27,529 nt of DNA, taken from positions 175,538-203,066 of the forward strand of contig BFEA01000052.1 of NCBI GenBank assembly GCA_003427395.1, in the 5' to 3' direction. Made by a program: the position numbers and the translations under genes. Positions 9,403 through 18,750 of this stretch are shown here, piece by piece (positions within the stretch are counted from its first letter, which is position 1; each line of letters starts with the position of its first letter). The DNA comes from Chara braunii (Eukaryota; Streptophyta; Charophyceae; Charales; Characeae). The notes beneath the pieces were generated by a model. It was not told where the DNA came from. It made no database searches and saw only the letters and a program-made list of their open reading frames with translations.

Positions 9403-10015
9403 CTATGTTACTGCCCAGACACGAAGCTGCCCAGTGGAGGGAATGCAAATACAGAGCTGTCTGGTGCCCTGTGAGCCGTGCCGGTAAACAAGATCGTTGT
9501 CCTCGAGAGAGTAGTTCGGGACGGTCTTGCCACTCCGAAGGGTCGCATGGATGTCACGATAGCCAGGGTAGTGGCGGTACTGAGTGCGAAACTCGTCGAT
9601 CACTGAGTGGTGGATGGTGGTGACCGAGATGGCAGCGAGCTGGATCTGCTCCTGATCATGGTCAGGGTGTCGGGATAAGGCATCTGCGACCCGATTAGTC
9701 TCACCCTTGATGTGCTCAGTGGTGAAACTAAACTCGGATAGGTCGCGCCACCAGCAAGCCTGTCGAGGAGTGAGCTTCGACTTCGTCAGAAAAGCCTGGA
9801 CAACAGAGTTGTTCGTGCGCACCGTGAATGGTGCCCCGTGCAGGTAGTGACGCCAGTGCTGAGCGGCATAAACTACTGCGAGAACCTCACGTTCATCAGC
9901 GATGTAGTTTATCTCGACGGGCAGGAGCTGGCGAGAGTAGAAGGCTATCAGACAATCCCCTGAGCGAGACTCGACAGTGACATCCTCGGTGATGGTAGGA
10001 GAATAGTCAATAGAA
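9403..10015 (-). pseudogene. Gypsy RNase H, C-terminal part
   Basis: On the minus strand, FYSRQLLPVE near 9940 is followed by a region ending in EHIKGETNRVADALSRHPD at about 9710-9660. This is the conserved end of Ty3/Gypsy RNase H, including the final catalytic Asp region. After it comes a linker leading to the integrase finger. RNase H removes the RNA template during reverse transcription. It is separated from the N-terminal part of RNase H (near 10239) by an unusual insertion, annotated separately. Confidence 0.82.
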
Positions 10016-10019
10016 GGCT

Positions 10020-10190
10020 CGTCAGTAGCTGGACGAGTAGGTCAGGCGGGAAGCAGTGGTAGGGGTAGGGGGTGGGAAGCGAGGGGTAGGGGGTTGGAAG
10101 TGAGGGATGCGAGGATGAGACACGCGTATCCCTGTACCATCATACAAGGCAATGTCTGTCAAGCGGACGAGTGGTGCGCCACCGGTCTGG
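10020..10190 (-). repeat. Insertion in RNase H containing a copied gag fragment
   Basis: The segment 10119-10183 matches 13369-13432 of the same element's gag with about three mismatches in 62. Both encode GGAPLVRxTDIALYDGTGI in the same strand and sense. Between it and the resumption of RNase H near 10015 lies a low-complexity patch built of GTAGGGG-like units (about 10038-10110). The expected RNase H sequence after GAVLSQ is displaced by roughly 170 bp. Confidence 0.8.
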
Positions 10191-10194
10191 CAGC

Positions 10195-11280
10195 GAGGAG
10201 ACTGAGACAGCACTGCTCCTACAATAAAGTTAGACGCATCGGTGGTAAGGATAAAAGGGCAATCAAAATCAGGTAGGTGAAGAACCGGTGCACATGTCAC
10301 CACCTTCTTGAGGGCGCGGAAGGCGTCCTCGTGGAGGGTTGTCCAAGTCCATAGCGGGTTCTTCCGGAGGAGGGTGNAGGTAAGGACGTAGGAATACCTA
10401 GCGTATCCCTGGATGAAATTACTATAGTAGGTAGTGAGGCCTCGGAAGCTGCAAAGCTGCTTGGCGGATGTGGGGACGGGCCACTCCGCAACAGCAGTGA
10501 GCTTCGCGTCAACCATGTGGAGACCGTGGTTAGACACGTAGTGTCCTAAGAAATCCACTTTGCCCAGGCTCAGCTTGGCGTAGAAGCCATGTCTGCGCAA
10601 GCGGTCAAGGACGTCGCGGAGGTGTCTGAGATGCTCCTCAAGGGTACGATTGTAGATCAGGATATCGTCGAGGTAGAGAGGAGAACGTACTGCTCCAGGA
10701 TGTCCCTGAAGATCTCGTTCATCGCCCTCTGGAAGGTAGGGGGTGCGTTGGTGAGGCCAAATGGCATCATCGTAAACTCGTAGTGGCCGAAGCACGATCG
10801 GAACGCTGTCTTCGGCTGGTCCGCTGCAGCGACGCGGATGTGATGGTAACCGCTACGAAGATCGATCTTCGTAAAGAAGCCGTTGCCTGCTAGTCGAACA
10901 GCTCGTCGAAACGAGGCATGGGGTAACTGTTCTTAACCGTGTAGCGGTTGAGACCGCGACAGTCGATGCAAAGACGGAGAAGTTCCATCCGCTTTGCGAG
11001 CAAAGAGGACGGGGGCACCCCATGGGGAGTTGCTAGGTTTAATGAAACCCAGTTTTAGGAGCTTCTCAAGCTGACGCTTGAGTTCGGTGGCCTCGGGGAT
11101 CAAGAGTCTGTAGGGTGCCAGGTGGTGAACACGATAGTTAGGCACAAGCTGGATGGAGTGCTCGACGTCGAGCATCGGTGGGATGCCGGCGTACGAGAAA
11201 GACAATTGGAAAACTTCGTGGTACTCTCGAATAAGGTCACGAACTGCGGGCTCTAGGTCGACCGTATAGCGTGCGAGTTC
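10195..11280 (-). pseudogene. Gypsy reverse transcriptase and start of RNase H, frameshifted
   Basis: It copies element RNA into DNA. The RT N-terminal region is visible as YRLLIPEATELKRQLEKLL followed by a GFIKPSNSPWGAP phrase at about 11120-11010. [19 protein letters not shown] is at about 10965-10910, [15 protein letters not shown] at about 10880-10840 and [10 protein letters not shown] near 10760-10730. The catalytic YLDD motif is at 10675-10664. TTDASNFIVGAVLSQ, the first RNase H Asp, is near 10239. These lie in different frames, with register changes near 10990, 10895 and 10680. There is also an unresolved N at 10378. All catalytic residues remain readable, but the gene is broken. Confidence 0.9.
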
Positions 11281-11465
11281 CTCAGCGTCAGCGTCAGCAC
11301 GCGACGATGGGGTGGACTCGACAGACGACGAAGGGAGGGAAGTAGAGATGGGGGCCATGGAGATAGGATGATCTGGCTCCAGAGAGATGAGCTCGGCATC
11401 GGGACAGGGTGGATCATATGCAAGAGATCTGTAACATTCACCGTAAAGAAGGTGACGTTGTCCTG

Positions 11466-11990
11466 TCAGATGAAGTGAGCGTACTGCCGAGGCGAGGTGA
11501 CGGTGATAGGAGGAGATGGTGTGGGCACGGAAGGCTCCGGGGGAGGAGGATCGGGGCGTGGTGTCGTGGTGGTACCTATGAAAGGTACGCGGTACGTTTG
11601 TCCACACTTCGTTTTGAGAACGAGAGTGTTGGTCGCCCAATTGGCCTCGATGCTGCGGAACCGACAAGACCGTGGACTACCGAGAATGAAATCGTACCCC
11701 GTCTCCATCATCGAAATGTATGGAGGAGCGGTGGCGACGAGACGCAGGGGGATGATTAGTCGGCTCGAGAGTGAGGAAGAAAGTGAGGTTGGTGACCGTC
11801 TGATCGAAGAAGCGCTGAGCCTTGTCATCCCGTAGGGTGACAGAGATGGGAGTCAGAGATCCTGTCGTGGGTAAGCGGGCTTCTTTCACCACACGTGGGT
11901 GAATGAAGTCGCCCTGAGAACCGGAATCCCACAACGTTGAGTACACCCTCGTGGAGGTCCCCAGTCGTAATCGGGAGGGTGCGATCGGGG
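11466..11990 (-). pseudogene. Gypsy aspartic protease, frameshifted
   Basis: It processes the polyprotein. The active-site motif LWDSGSQGDFIHP is near 11930-11900, in the position of the usual L-DSG/TA triad. The C-terminal half, with YDFILGSPR near 11695-11668 and a following IEANW phrase, is in a different reading frame, so an indel lies near 11700-11750. A proline/threonine-rich linker follows before the RT. This is typical of retropepsin-like proteases in plant Gypsy elements. Confidence 0.75.
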
Positions 11991-12328
11991 TTAGAGAGGA
12001 TGGTGAGAAGGCGCATCGACATGGAGGGTGAGTCGCTCCTGACGAGCCTAGAGCATGCTCAAGTCGAGAAGAGAGGACACAACGTCCTCGCGAGTTGCAA
12101 GCTGCTCGCTGCAATGGGCTGAGCGAATGGCTCGATGCGTCGGTAGTAGCGGAGGGATAGGAGGGGAGATGGTGGTTTGTGGAGGCGCAGACGGTACTGC
12201 GACAGAGGGCTGAGTACACTCTGTCGGGTCCTGCGATACCTCAACTCAAGTAGCGAGGGGGGCGAATCGCGACCGAGATGTCGGGAAGCCGACTACTAAG
12301 GAGGGCGCAGGTGTACACTGCACCGTGG

Positions 12329-13892
12329 CTAGGATGCGCCGTGGGGATGCGAAGCACCGGGGGGGGATTGAGCACGATGCTGGCGAGAGAGCTCAACGTA
12401 GTGGCGGTCGAGGGTGGCGGTGTAAGGGCACCGCGAGGAGGTATGATCGTCCTGGCGGCAGCACAAACACCCACGCCGACCCAAAATGGCCGCACGCTCC
12501 TCAGTGGAAAGGACACCGCGAGGAGGGACAAAGCCCTGAGGGAGGTCCTGCTGAGGGACCTTGGGGGCCGACGCGCCAGCGTGACCAGAGCAGCTGTGTG
12601 CCCGGGAGAGGGTGGAGAGGGCGAGTTGGAGGTGCTCGGCCATAGGGAGAGGAGAGTCCTCCAGGTGGTAGTGGACGGCCTCGCAGAGGTTGAGGTCGTC
12701 GCTGTGGTCACCCTTAGGCAACAGCGGGGCAACAGTATCCTGGTCACCATACTCAAGCGCGCTGAAGCGGCGCGAGAAGTGGCGGCCCTGCTGCGTAGAA
12801 CGGCGGGGGCGACCGTAGAAAGGGGAAAGACGCTGGGAAATGCCGTGAGAGGAGGAGGGAGCTTAACAAGTACGCTGAGGCTGGGAGGAGTGTGTGGATT
12901 GAAGATGGGTCCGCATCCGCTGATGGGACCTAGCGGCCTCGTAAGCGTGAGGGGCCGATGTGAACTCGTACCGCCATAACTCGGAGCGGTACTCAAGGGG
13001 AAGGATGGCCAAGAAATGATCAATGAGGGCAGCCTCGGGGAGGCACGCCACATCACAAATGAGGCGGGCGTCCTGAAAGACCTGGATGTGGCGGTCCAGG
13101 CCGGCAGCGCCACCAGAGGTGGACCAGCGTGTACTGACGACACGCTCGAAGGCGTCAGTCACGTTATGTTGGGCTCCGAAGCGATCTTCAAGGAATGCTT
13201 GAAAGTCCATGAAGGTCGGGATGCGACCCTCACGAAGGGAGTGGGTGTAGAAATCCTCCCAGGCGCCGAAAGGACCGCCACACAAGCGCGTGGAGAGGTG
13301 AGTCACCCATGTGCCGGGTGGGGCGCCCATGAGCTGGAGCGTGCGGGTGGCAGACTGTAGCCACCGGGACACGTGTATCCCTGTACCATCATACAAGGCA
13401 ATGTCCGTGAAGCGGACGAGTGGTGCGCCACCCGGAAAAGCTGAGAGCATGGCAGCGAGTTGTGGTCCCGTGGCCATAGTGACCGGAATCTGGGCGGGTG
13501 CGCCCGTAGAGGGAGGGAGGGTCTGGCCCGTGGCGGCCGTCGCGCTAGGAGCGTGGACAGTCACCAGGATGGCCGGGTCGGGGGCGGTGGAGGAGGAAAC
13601 TCCGTCGTGGCCACCATGTCGGAGGACGAGGGACTCAGACTGGGAGCCTGGGGAAGAGAGAGTTGAGAAAGGAAGGACGGGCAGCGTCCTGGAGTTGTCG
13701 CATGCCAGTGACAAAAGTTGCCACGTGTGCCTGTAGAGGCGCAAAGGTGGCCAGTTGCGCTTGGATGGGCACGAGGAGGGAGGTGAGGAGGGTGTGCAGA
13801 TCCCGCTGGGGCTGATGACCCTGGTCCGCCGGCACAGGTATGGAACCCGGTGCCGAGGTCGGGAGCGGGGAGTCGAGTGTGGGCGTCCACAA
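12329..13892 (-). pseudogene. Gypsy gag: coiled N-terminus, capsid and zinc knuckle
   Basis: Gag forms the particle that packages the element RNA. From about 13892 one frame encodes a proline-rich start and then a helical stretch (LLVPIQAQLATFAPLQAHVA). Register changes near 13630. The main frame then gives the capsid region from about 13430 to 12866, including GAWEDFYTHSLREGRIPTF and FLAILPLEYRSELWRYEF, typical of the retrotransposon gag family. A TAA stop at 12863-12865 interrupts it. The same frame reopens and reaches a CX2CX4HX4C knuckle (C-LC-C-RQDD-H-TSSR-C) at 12469-12428. The frame ends at 12329, so protease would need another frame. Confidence 0.85.
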
Positions 13893-14831
13893 AGGGGGAA
13901 AGGTGGTTCGGGTCCAGGGTGCCCGAATGGAAAGAGGGAGTAGGGGGGGGGAGGCGGGAGGAAAAATAAATAAGCAGTGAAATTTTGAGAGAACAATAAA
14001 AATAAATAAATAAATAATAAAAATAATTAAAGAAATAAGTAAACAAAATGTGAAGAGGTAAATAATATTTATTTTTTTGGAATTTTCGACATCATTTCCT
14101 TATCCCCCATGGGGTCAAGAATGTGCCAAGGGAAAGGAGAGACCAAGATAAGCACACTAAGTTTCAAAATGCCGCAAATTAAAAATTTCAGAAAATAAAT
14201 AAATAAATAATAAAAAGAGAAATAAATAAATAAATAAGTAGATGAGGAGGTGAAGAGAAATAAGTGTCGGATTTTTCAAAAATTTTGGCAACATTTTGTT
14301 ACTCCGATGGGGTCGAAGTGTGCCGTCAAGAAAAAAGGCTAAGTAAAACGAGAAAATTTCGGCAGCACTTCGTTACCCCCACGGGGCCAAAATGTGTGCC
14401 GAAAGCAAGATGACTAACTCCTAATCAGATTTAAGGGTGCCGCAAAGAAATTCAAATTTTTAGAATAAATAAAAAAGAAAATGAAATAAATCAGAAAATG
14501 AGAAAAGGAGGTGGGAATAAGATAATTCGAATTTTTGGAAAAAGAGGAAATATAAATCAAAAGAAAGATGAAAAGAAGAAAAAAAACACCAGAAAAATTT
14601 TGAAGTTGGGGGGAAGGGGGGATGAAAAAGTGAAGGAGAAAAAAAAGAAATAGGTGAGAGAGAGAAAAAGAGTGAACGGGGAGATGGGGGGAGTGATGGG
14701 GTTGTAGTTTGGGGAGAGGAGGGTGAGAGAATGGGATAGCAAGGGATGGGAAAGGTGGAGAGGGATCAAGAAGCAAAGAGAAAAAAGGAGAAAGAAAAGA
14801 AAATAAATGAATAAACTAGAGTAAAATAGTG

Positions 14832-15733
14832 GGTGGTGGGAGAAAAGGTGGGGTGGGGAGAGGGGTATGAGTGGTGAGAGTGATTAGAAGGAAGTGAGTG
14901 AGGCAGAAGAGGAAGAAGTAGAGGGGTTGAGTAAGAGGAGAGAGAAAAGGTAGAGAAAGTGGGTTAGTAGGGAGAGGAACGAGAGAGGGATGATACCTGA
15001 CCCTTGGTGTCTCCTAAGGCACAAGGTATATCAAGACCAAGAGGGTTTTGGCCTTCACTGCAGCAAACCAACTGGAGGAGGGAAGGGGCTGAGATCTTGA
15101 TCAGCCCCTAGCAGCAGCACTGCAGATCCAGGGTGTGCTGTGTGAGCAGAACCGCCACTGTAGAGCAGCCCTTGAGCAGGGGGTCTTCACGGTCCACAGC
15201 AGATTGCCATGTGGCACTGCAGATGGCCACGGTGTCTCCCCACCGGCCGGGGGGGGGGAGCAAATAGCTGCCTGCCCGCTGCTGTCGACGATCGGGGGGG
15301 GGGGNGGTGGTGGGAGAAAAGGTGGGGTGGGGAGAGGGGTATGAGTGGTGAGAGTGATTAGAAGGAAGTGAGTGAGGCAGAAGAGGAAGAAGTAGAGGGG
15401 TTGAGTAAGAGGAGAGAGAAAAGGTAGAGAAAGTGGGTTAGTAGGGAGAGGAACGAGAGAGGGATGATACCTGACCCTTGGTGTCTCCTAAGGCACAAGG
15501 TATATCAAGACCAAGAGGGTTTTGGCCTTCACTGCAGCAAACCAACTGGAGGAGGGAAGGGGCTGAGATCTTGATCAGCCCCTAGCAGCAGCACTGCAGA
15601 TCCAGGGTGTGCTGTGTGAGCAGAACCGCCACTGTAGAGCAGCCCTTGAGCAGGGGGTCTTCACGGTCCACAGCAGATTGCCATGTGGCACTGCAGATGG
15701 CCACGGTGTCTCCCCACCGGCCGGGGGGGGGGG
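14832..15733. repeat. Near-identical 428-bp duplication around an N
   Basis: 14832-15259 and 15306-15733 match essentially base for base, from GGTGGTGGGAGAAAAGG to CCCCACCGGCCGGGG. Between them are G-runs and a single N at 15305. The lack of divergence, together with the N and homopolymer, suggests an assembly artefact. Each copy includes GCAGCAGCACTGCAGATCCA and the run ending CACCGGCC. Confidence 0.8.
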
Positions 15734-15797
15734 GGGAGGGGGGGGTAAATAGTTACCGTGCCACTTCTTCAACACCAGCGAGCCACAATATTAATTC

Positions 15798-15885
15798 AAA
15801 CTGTGGCTTTGACTAGTGTGTTAAGGCATTGGTTATGCATGCGCATGAGTGTTAGCTGCGCAGGTTCAAACCCTAGCAGCAGCAT
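15798..15885 (+). pseudogene. tRNA-like fossil (class II, Ser/Leu type)
   Basis: GTGTGTTAAGGCATTGG resembles the D-arm/A-box of class II tRNAs. About 30 nt later, GCGCAGGTTCAAACCC matches the usual end of the variable arm plus B-box, followed by an imperfect 3' stem (TAGCAGCAG). The acceptor stem is not intact, so it is a pseudogene or the head of a tRNA-derived short element rather than a working tRNA. It lies inside the Gypsy leader on the opposite strand to the element. Confidence 0.45.
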
Positions 15886-16094
15886 CCTACATCTTGATAA
15901 TAAATAATCCGGGAGCGGGGCGGACCAGTGTGACTGCAGCTCTTTTTTTTGCCATGTGTCGCTCCCTCACTGCTGCACATTTTCCTGCTGCTTTTCCCTG
16001 CAAAAGACCGAAAAACAGCCAAAAAACCCGCTGTCGGGTTTTGGCAGTTTTCCCTACTATGCGGTGGTGGTGGGTGGGAGCGGGGAACGTTCCC

Positions 16095-16106
16095 GCTCTG
16101 ATACCA
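16095..16106 (-). other. Primer-binding site for initiator tRNA-Met
   Basis: On the minus strand the sequence one base after the 5' LTR is TGGTATCAGAGC. This is the complement of the 3' end of plant initiator tRNA-Met and the commonest primer site in plant LTR retrotransposons. Its position fixes the element's orientation and the inner edge of the 5' LTR. Confidence 0.92.
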
Positions 16107-16107
16107 G

Positions 16108-16416
16108 TGTGGCGGACCCACCAGGTGTGGTGCTCTGCCTGGGACAGAGATGGGGATGGAGGATGAAGGGGGAGCGAGATGACACAGCGCAGCTCCCATG
16201 CTGGACTCCAACGCACGTACTCCAAAATGTGCCAATGTAGAATAATCTCAAAACCAGACAACAGCTGGGGTATACCCCGACAGACTGACTGGACTGGACT
16301 GGATTGGCTGGTACCGACAGAGGTACCGGCCTGGACTAGACTACCCCGAATACAACACAGGCCTGTGAGAACAGGCCAAGGGGCTGGTCTCACAGGCCAA
16401 CCAGAGGTCCGCTACA
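16108..16416 (-). repeat. 5' LTR of the Gypsy element
   Basis: It is 309 bp and starts TGTGGCGGACCC on the plus strand and ends GGTCCGCTACA, giving TG...CA termini and short inverted ends (GCGGACC/GGTCCGC). It is flanked by the primer-binding site on the inside and GTACC on the outside. The TATA-like patch seen in the other LTR is missing here. Confidence 0.9.
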
Positions 16417-16421
16417 GTACC

Positions 16422-17971
16422 GGCCTGGCCATTTTTTACGGGTACATAATTTCATCAAAACACGAATAGAATCAAAATTTCCACTGCTAGGCTAGAAGAG
16501 CCGAGCCTGAACCGTGCGAGATGGTCGCCCATCAAGCCAGCTAAGGTATTGGGGGGCGAGCTGCACAATAGCAAACCGTTACGTGTGGTTCTGAGGGCAG
16601 GCATTCTGCCCACCAGGTTGCGGGAAATTACGGGAAGATCATGCTTCCCCGAAAACAACCACTCTTCTAGCCTCATCTTGCTTAGATCCCAAGCTAAACG
16701 CTGGAGCTTCCCGCTGGAGCTTCCTCTCGCCTGGAAGTTCAGACTGTATGATCATCCTATCTTATATGCAAATCTTCATATACTAGATCCAATCAATACG
16801 ACTAGGAGTCAGTCGAGCCGCACGCCGGAATAGAACGTATGTCATACAGTTATTTTTGCTGCATCCGGACAGAAAAGTGAGCCAAATACGGCTATAATGG
16901 CAGTACGTGGTATTGCGGGGAAGACGGTGGATCCTCAATTGAAATCGAATTGCAAAATTCCAGCGCCTGGTTTTTGCTCGTTTACAAGGCTTACTGTGAA
17001 GATCCGACGGCGATCGGAGAGCAACTCTTGAACCACAGAGATGGAATCCGCGCCACCTGTCCCCAATTAATTGGGTAATCTACCGCTTTCAATTCAATCT
17101 TGGGGAAGCATATCCACCATCAAAGTTTATGTTTTTATATTTTCATGTTATTGCAGCATCAAAACGAAATTCTGCATTCTGTACAGAGGCTGGATTAAAA
17201 TAGTTCTGGAGTATGTGCGCTTCGTGCCTCTCCAGGATCGACTGTGAGAACAGTCCAGAAATTCCGCCAGATTGTAGCGATTACGAATTGTTTTTTTTTA
17301 TAGCTTTTTTTAACTTTTTTTTTTAATGGAGCTTTTTCTCCCTCAAAACCTGGCGGGGAGCGCTGCCAAGACGCCGGGGTGGGGTTAGTGTCTTATTGGC
17401 CGCCTGACAGTTGGTTGCCTTTAGTTCACTGATACAAAATTTAATCTTTTTGAACCACCAGTAGCCCCCCGCCCAGCAATTTTTTCAGAGTCGTGGCGCC
17501 CGCCACAGCTTTTGGGGGTTGGGGAAGGCCCGGTAGTTCAATCGGGGAGGAAGCAGGTGTGCCCAAGGAAAACAGGGAAATGGCTTGCTTGTTTTCTTCC
17601 TGGTTTGCATGGGCAAAACAACAGGCAAAGTACAAAGAGCGAAAAAAAGATGGCAGAAAAGAAATAGCTGGCGCCCGTTGAAAGTGGCGCCTGCCTCGTT
17701 TCTAGAGGCAGCAGGTCTCCAGGGGCACGGTCCCAATAGCAGAGATGAGCATTTTTTTTTTGAATTGGCTTTTCACCCAACCCGACCGTATTTTTTTAAG
17801 CACATCCCACCCTCAAAGAAACAAAAACAAAAAATCTCAAGGTGACCCAAACCACCCGAGTGTTTTTTCAGAAATTTCCCCCCACACCCAACCCGTCCGT
17901 CACCCATAAAAAACCTTCACCCTGACCCACCCACGCCCGCGAGAACAGAATTACCCGCCCGCACCCGGTAC
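16422..17971. other. Spacer without recognised gene
   Basis: Apart from the foldback relic at about 16816-16930, this stretch has T-runs near 17290-17330 and a C/A-rich stretch near 17860-17990. A plus-strand frame at 17493-17681 (rich in K, R and W) matches nothing that I know and lacks clear splice or start context. Confidence 0.5.
16816..16930. mobile_element. Degenerate foldback (MITE-like) copy
   Basis: CGCCGGAATAGAACGTATGT on the left roughly pairs with CAGTACGTGGTATTGCGG on the right, followed by GGAAGACGGTGG. The centre AGCCAAATACGGCTATAATG is nearly identical to that in the element at 5281-5391, placing it in the same family. Confidence 0.6.
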
Positions 17972-18358
17972 CTAATTATTATCCACCCGCACCCGCTCAT
18001 TCCCCATTGTCTCAGTCCCTTCGAACATTTGCATGCACCATAGCAACATGACATCCTTGGATGACGGCCGAAAACTTTGAAGCATCTCTGCATGTGGAAA
18101 TTCAAATCGCTCCACAAGTTTGAAATTGGCTAGTGAACCTAAGGCTTGCCACTTGCTGTGGTTAGGTTCGATCCACGTTGTTTTAATGGGAGCGAACATC
18201 CCGTTGTTTGGGTCATGGTCCAGCTGCCACCAGTAGAGCGTGACACATTTTTTCAAGGAGGACCCCAAATTTCGATTTGCCACTGGCGCGGGTCTTTTTC
18301 CAAGAAGTCGTATTGCTGAGTCCAAGCTATCGATTTCAGTCCGCTTGGGCAAGGAGAT
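17972..18358 (-). CDS. Unrecognised open frame, possible exon or gene fragment
   Basis: A minus-strand frame open for about 128 codons, without an in-frame ATG at its start, encodes a balanced, globular-looking sequence (for example YWWQLDHDPNNGMF and WQALGSLANFKLVERFEFP). This is unlike the low-complexity frames around it. It starts just after TAG on the minus strand, where a splice acceptor (CATTAG then ATCTCC) is conceivable. I do not recognise the family. It could be an exon of a host gene, a relic of a transposon protein, or chance. No neighbour links it to a function. Confidence 0.25.
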   Translation of the reverse strand: MSLPKRTEIDSLDSAIRLLGKRPAPVANRNLGSSLKKCVTLYWWQLDHDPNNGMFAPIKTTWIEPNHSKWQALGSLANFKLVERFEFPHAEMLQSFRPSSKDVMLLWCMQMFEGTETMGNERVRVDNN

Positions 18359-18617
18359 CTAATGATCTCTTTCATGGTTTAGAATCTCGTCGTGCACTTC
18401 TAGAGACTTTTGCGTTTCTTTTGCAAGGAATACGAGCGAGAGCGATAGACAGAAAACCAAATTGCAAAATCACGCTGTAGTCCAGATAGTCATGTACCAA
18501 GCAGAAAGCACAATGCACAGAAATACCAGCCAAATAAGCGCAATACAATGAACTCGGATGTCAATGCCGACACTCTCTCGCCAGATCAATACAGTATCCA
18601 ATGTCACTCTTTCCTGG

Positions 18618-18750
18618 ATGGCGCTCAGCGCCCAGCCTATCCTGTTCAGCCTATCTATCCTACTCTACGTTCATGCAACGGGATTCACTTTGAAACTGAA
18701 GACCCATGTACGTGACGTGATCACCAATGCAGACTGCCAGCATACACCAG
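18618..18750 (+). CDS. Candidate first exon: signal peptide of the flavoenzyme gene
   Basis: From ATG at 18618 the frame gives MALSAQPILFSLSILLYVHA followed by a short polar stretch with TLKLKTHVRD. This is a typical hydrophobic signal or anchor. It reaches CACCAG followed by GTACGT at 18750/18751, a good splice donor. The exon would end one base into a codon, and the FAD exon at 21015 begins with two bases completing it (G plus AT), so phases agree. Some fungal fumarate reductases (OSM1) have a similar hydrophobic N-terminus directly before the FAD domain. The link is inference: phase agreement has a one-in-three chance, no transcript is available, and upstream ATGs in the same frame (18558, 18564) are possible starts. 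Confidence 0.3.

Larger units (their letters stand above)
13960..16107 (-). other. Long non-coding leader of the Gypsy element
   Basis: This stretch lies between the primer-binding site and gag. It has (AAAT)n-like patches (13965-14045, 14190-14250), A/G-rich tracts (14440-15000), a duplicated block broken by an N, G-runs, and a tRNA-like fossil. Three related motifs (AATTTTGGCAACATTTTGTT then CCGATGGGGTC-type) lie at about 14080-14126, 14280-14326 and 14355-14402. No protein is supported; the minus-strand frames are F/S/L/P-rich simple sequence. Confidence 0.7.
7346..16421 (-). mobile_element. Full-length, broken Ty3/Gypsy chromovirus LTR retrotransposon
   Basis: Direct LTRs lie at 7351 to about 7676 (3' LTR) and 16108-16416 (5' LTR). 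They are flanked by the pentamer GTACC at 7346-7350 and 16417-16421, a typical 5-bp target duplication. On the minus strand the order is 5' LTR, primer-binding site, a 2 kb leader, gag with capsid and zinc knuckle, protease, reverse transcriptase, RNase H, integrase with DD35E, chromodomain, 3' LTR. That order (integrase last, then chromodomain) defines the chromovirus branch of Ty3/Gypsy. Coding regions carry frameshifts in gag, protease, RT and integrase plus a stop in gag, so this copy cannot make its proteins. By eye about 20-25 of roughly 290 aligned LTR bases differ, so the insertion is not very recent. Confidence 0.9.

Noticed and set aside
12241-13143. A 300-codon minus-strand frame and a 233-codon plus-strand frame across gag
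   Set aside because: Shadows of the GC-rich gag region; the capsid and zinc-knuckle motifs are in another frame.
17493-17845. Lysine/arginine-rich plus-strand frames resembling a basic protein
   Set aside because: No known motif, no convincing start or splice context, and composition follows local A/G-rich sequence.
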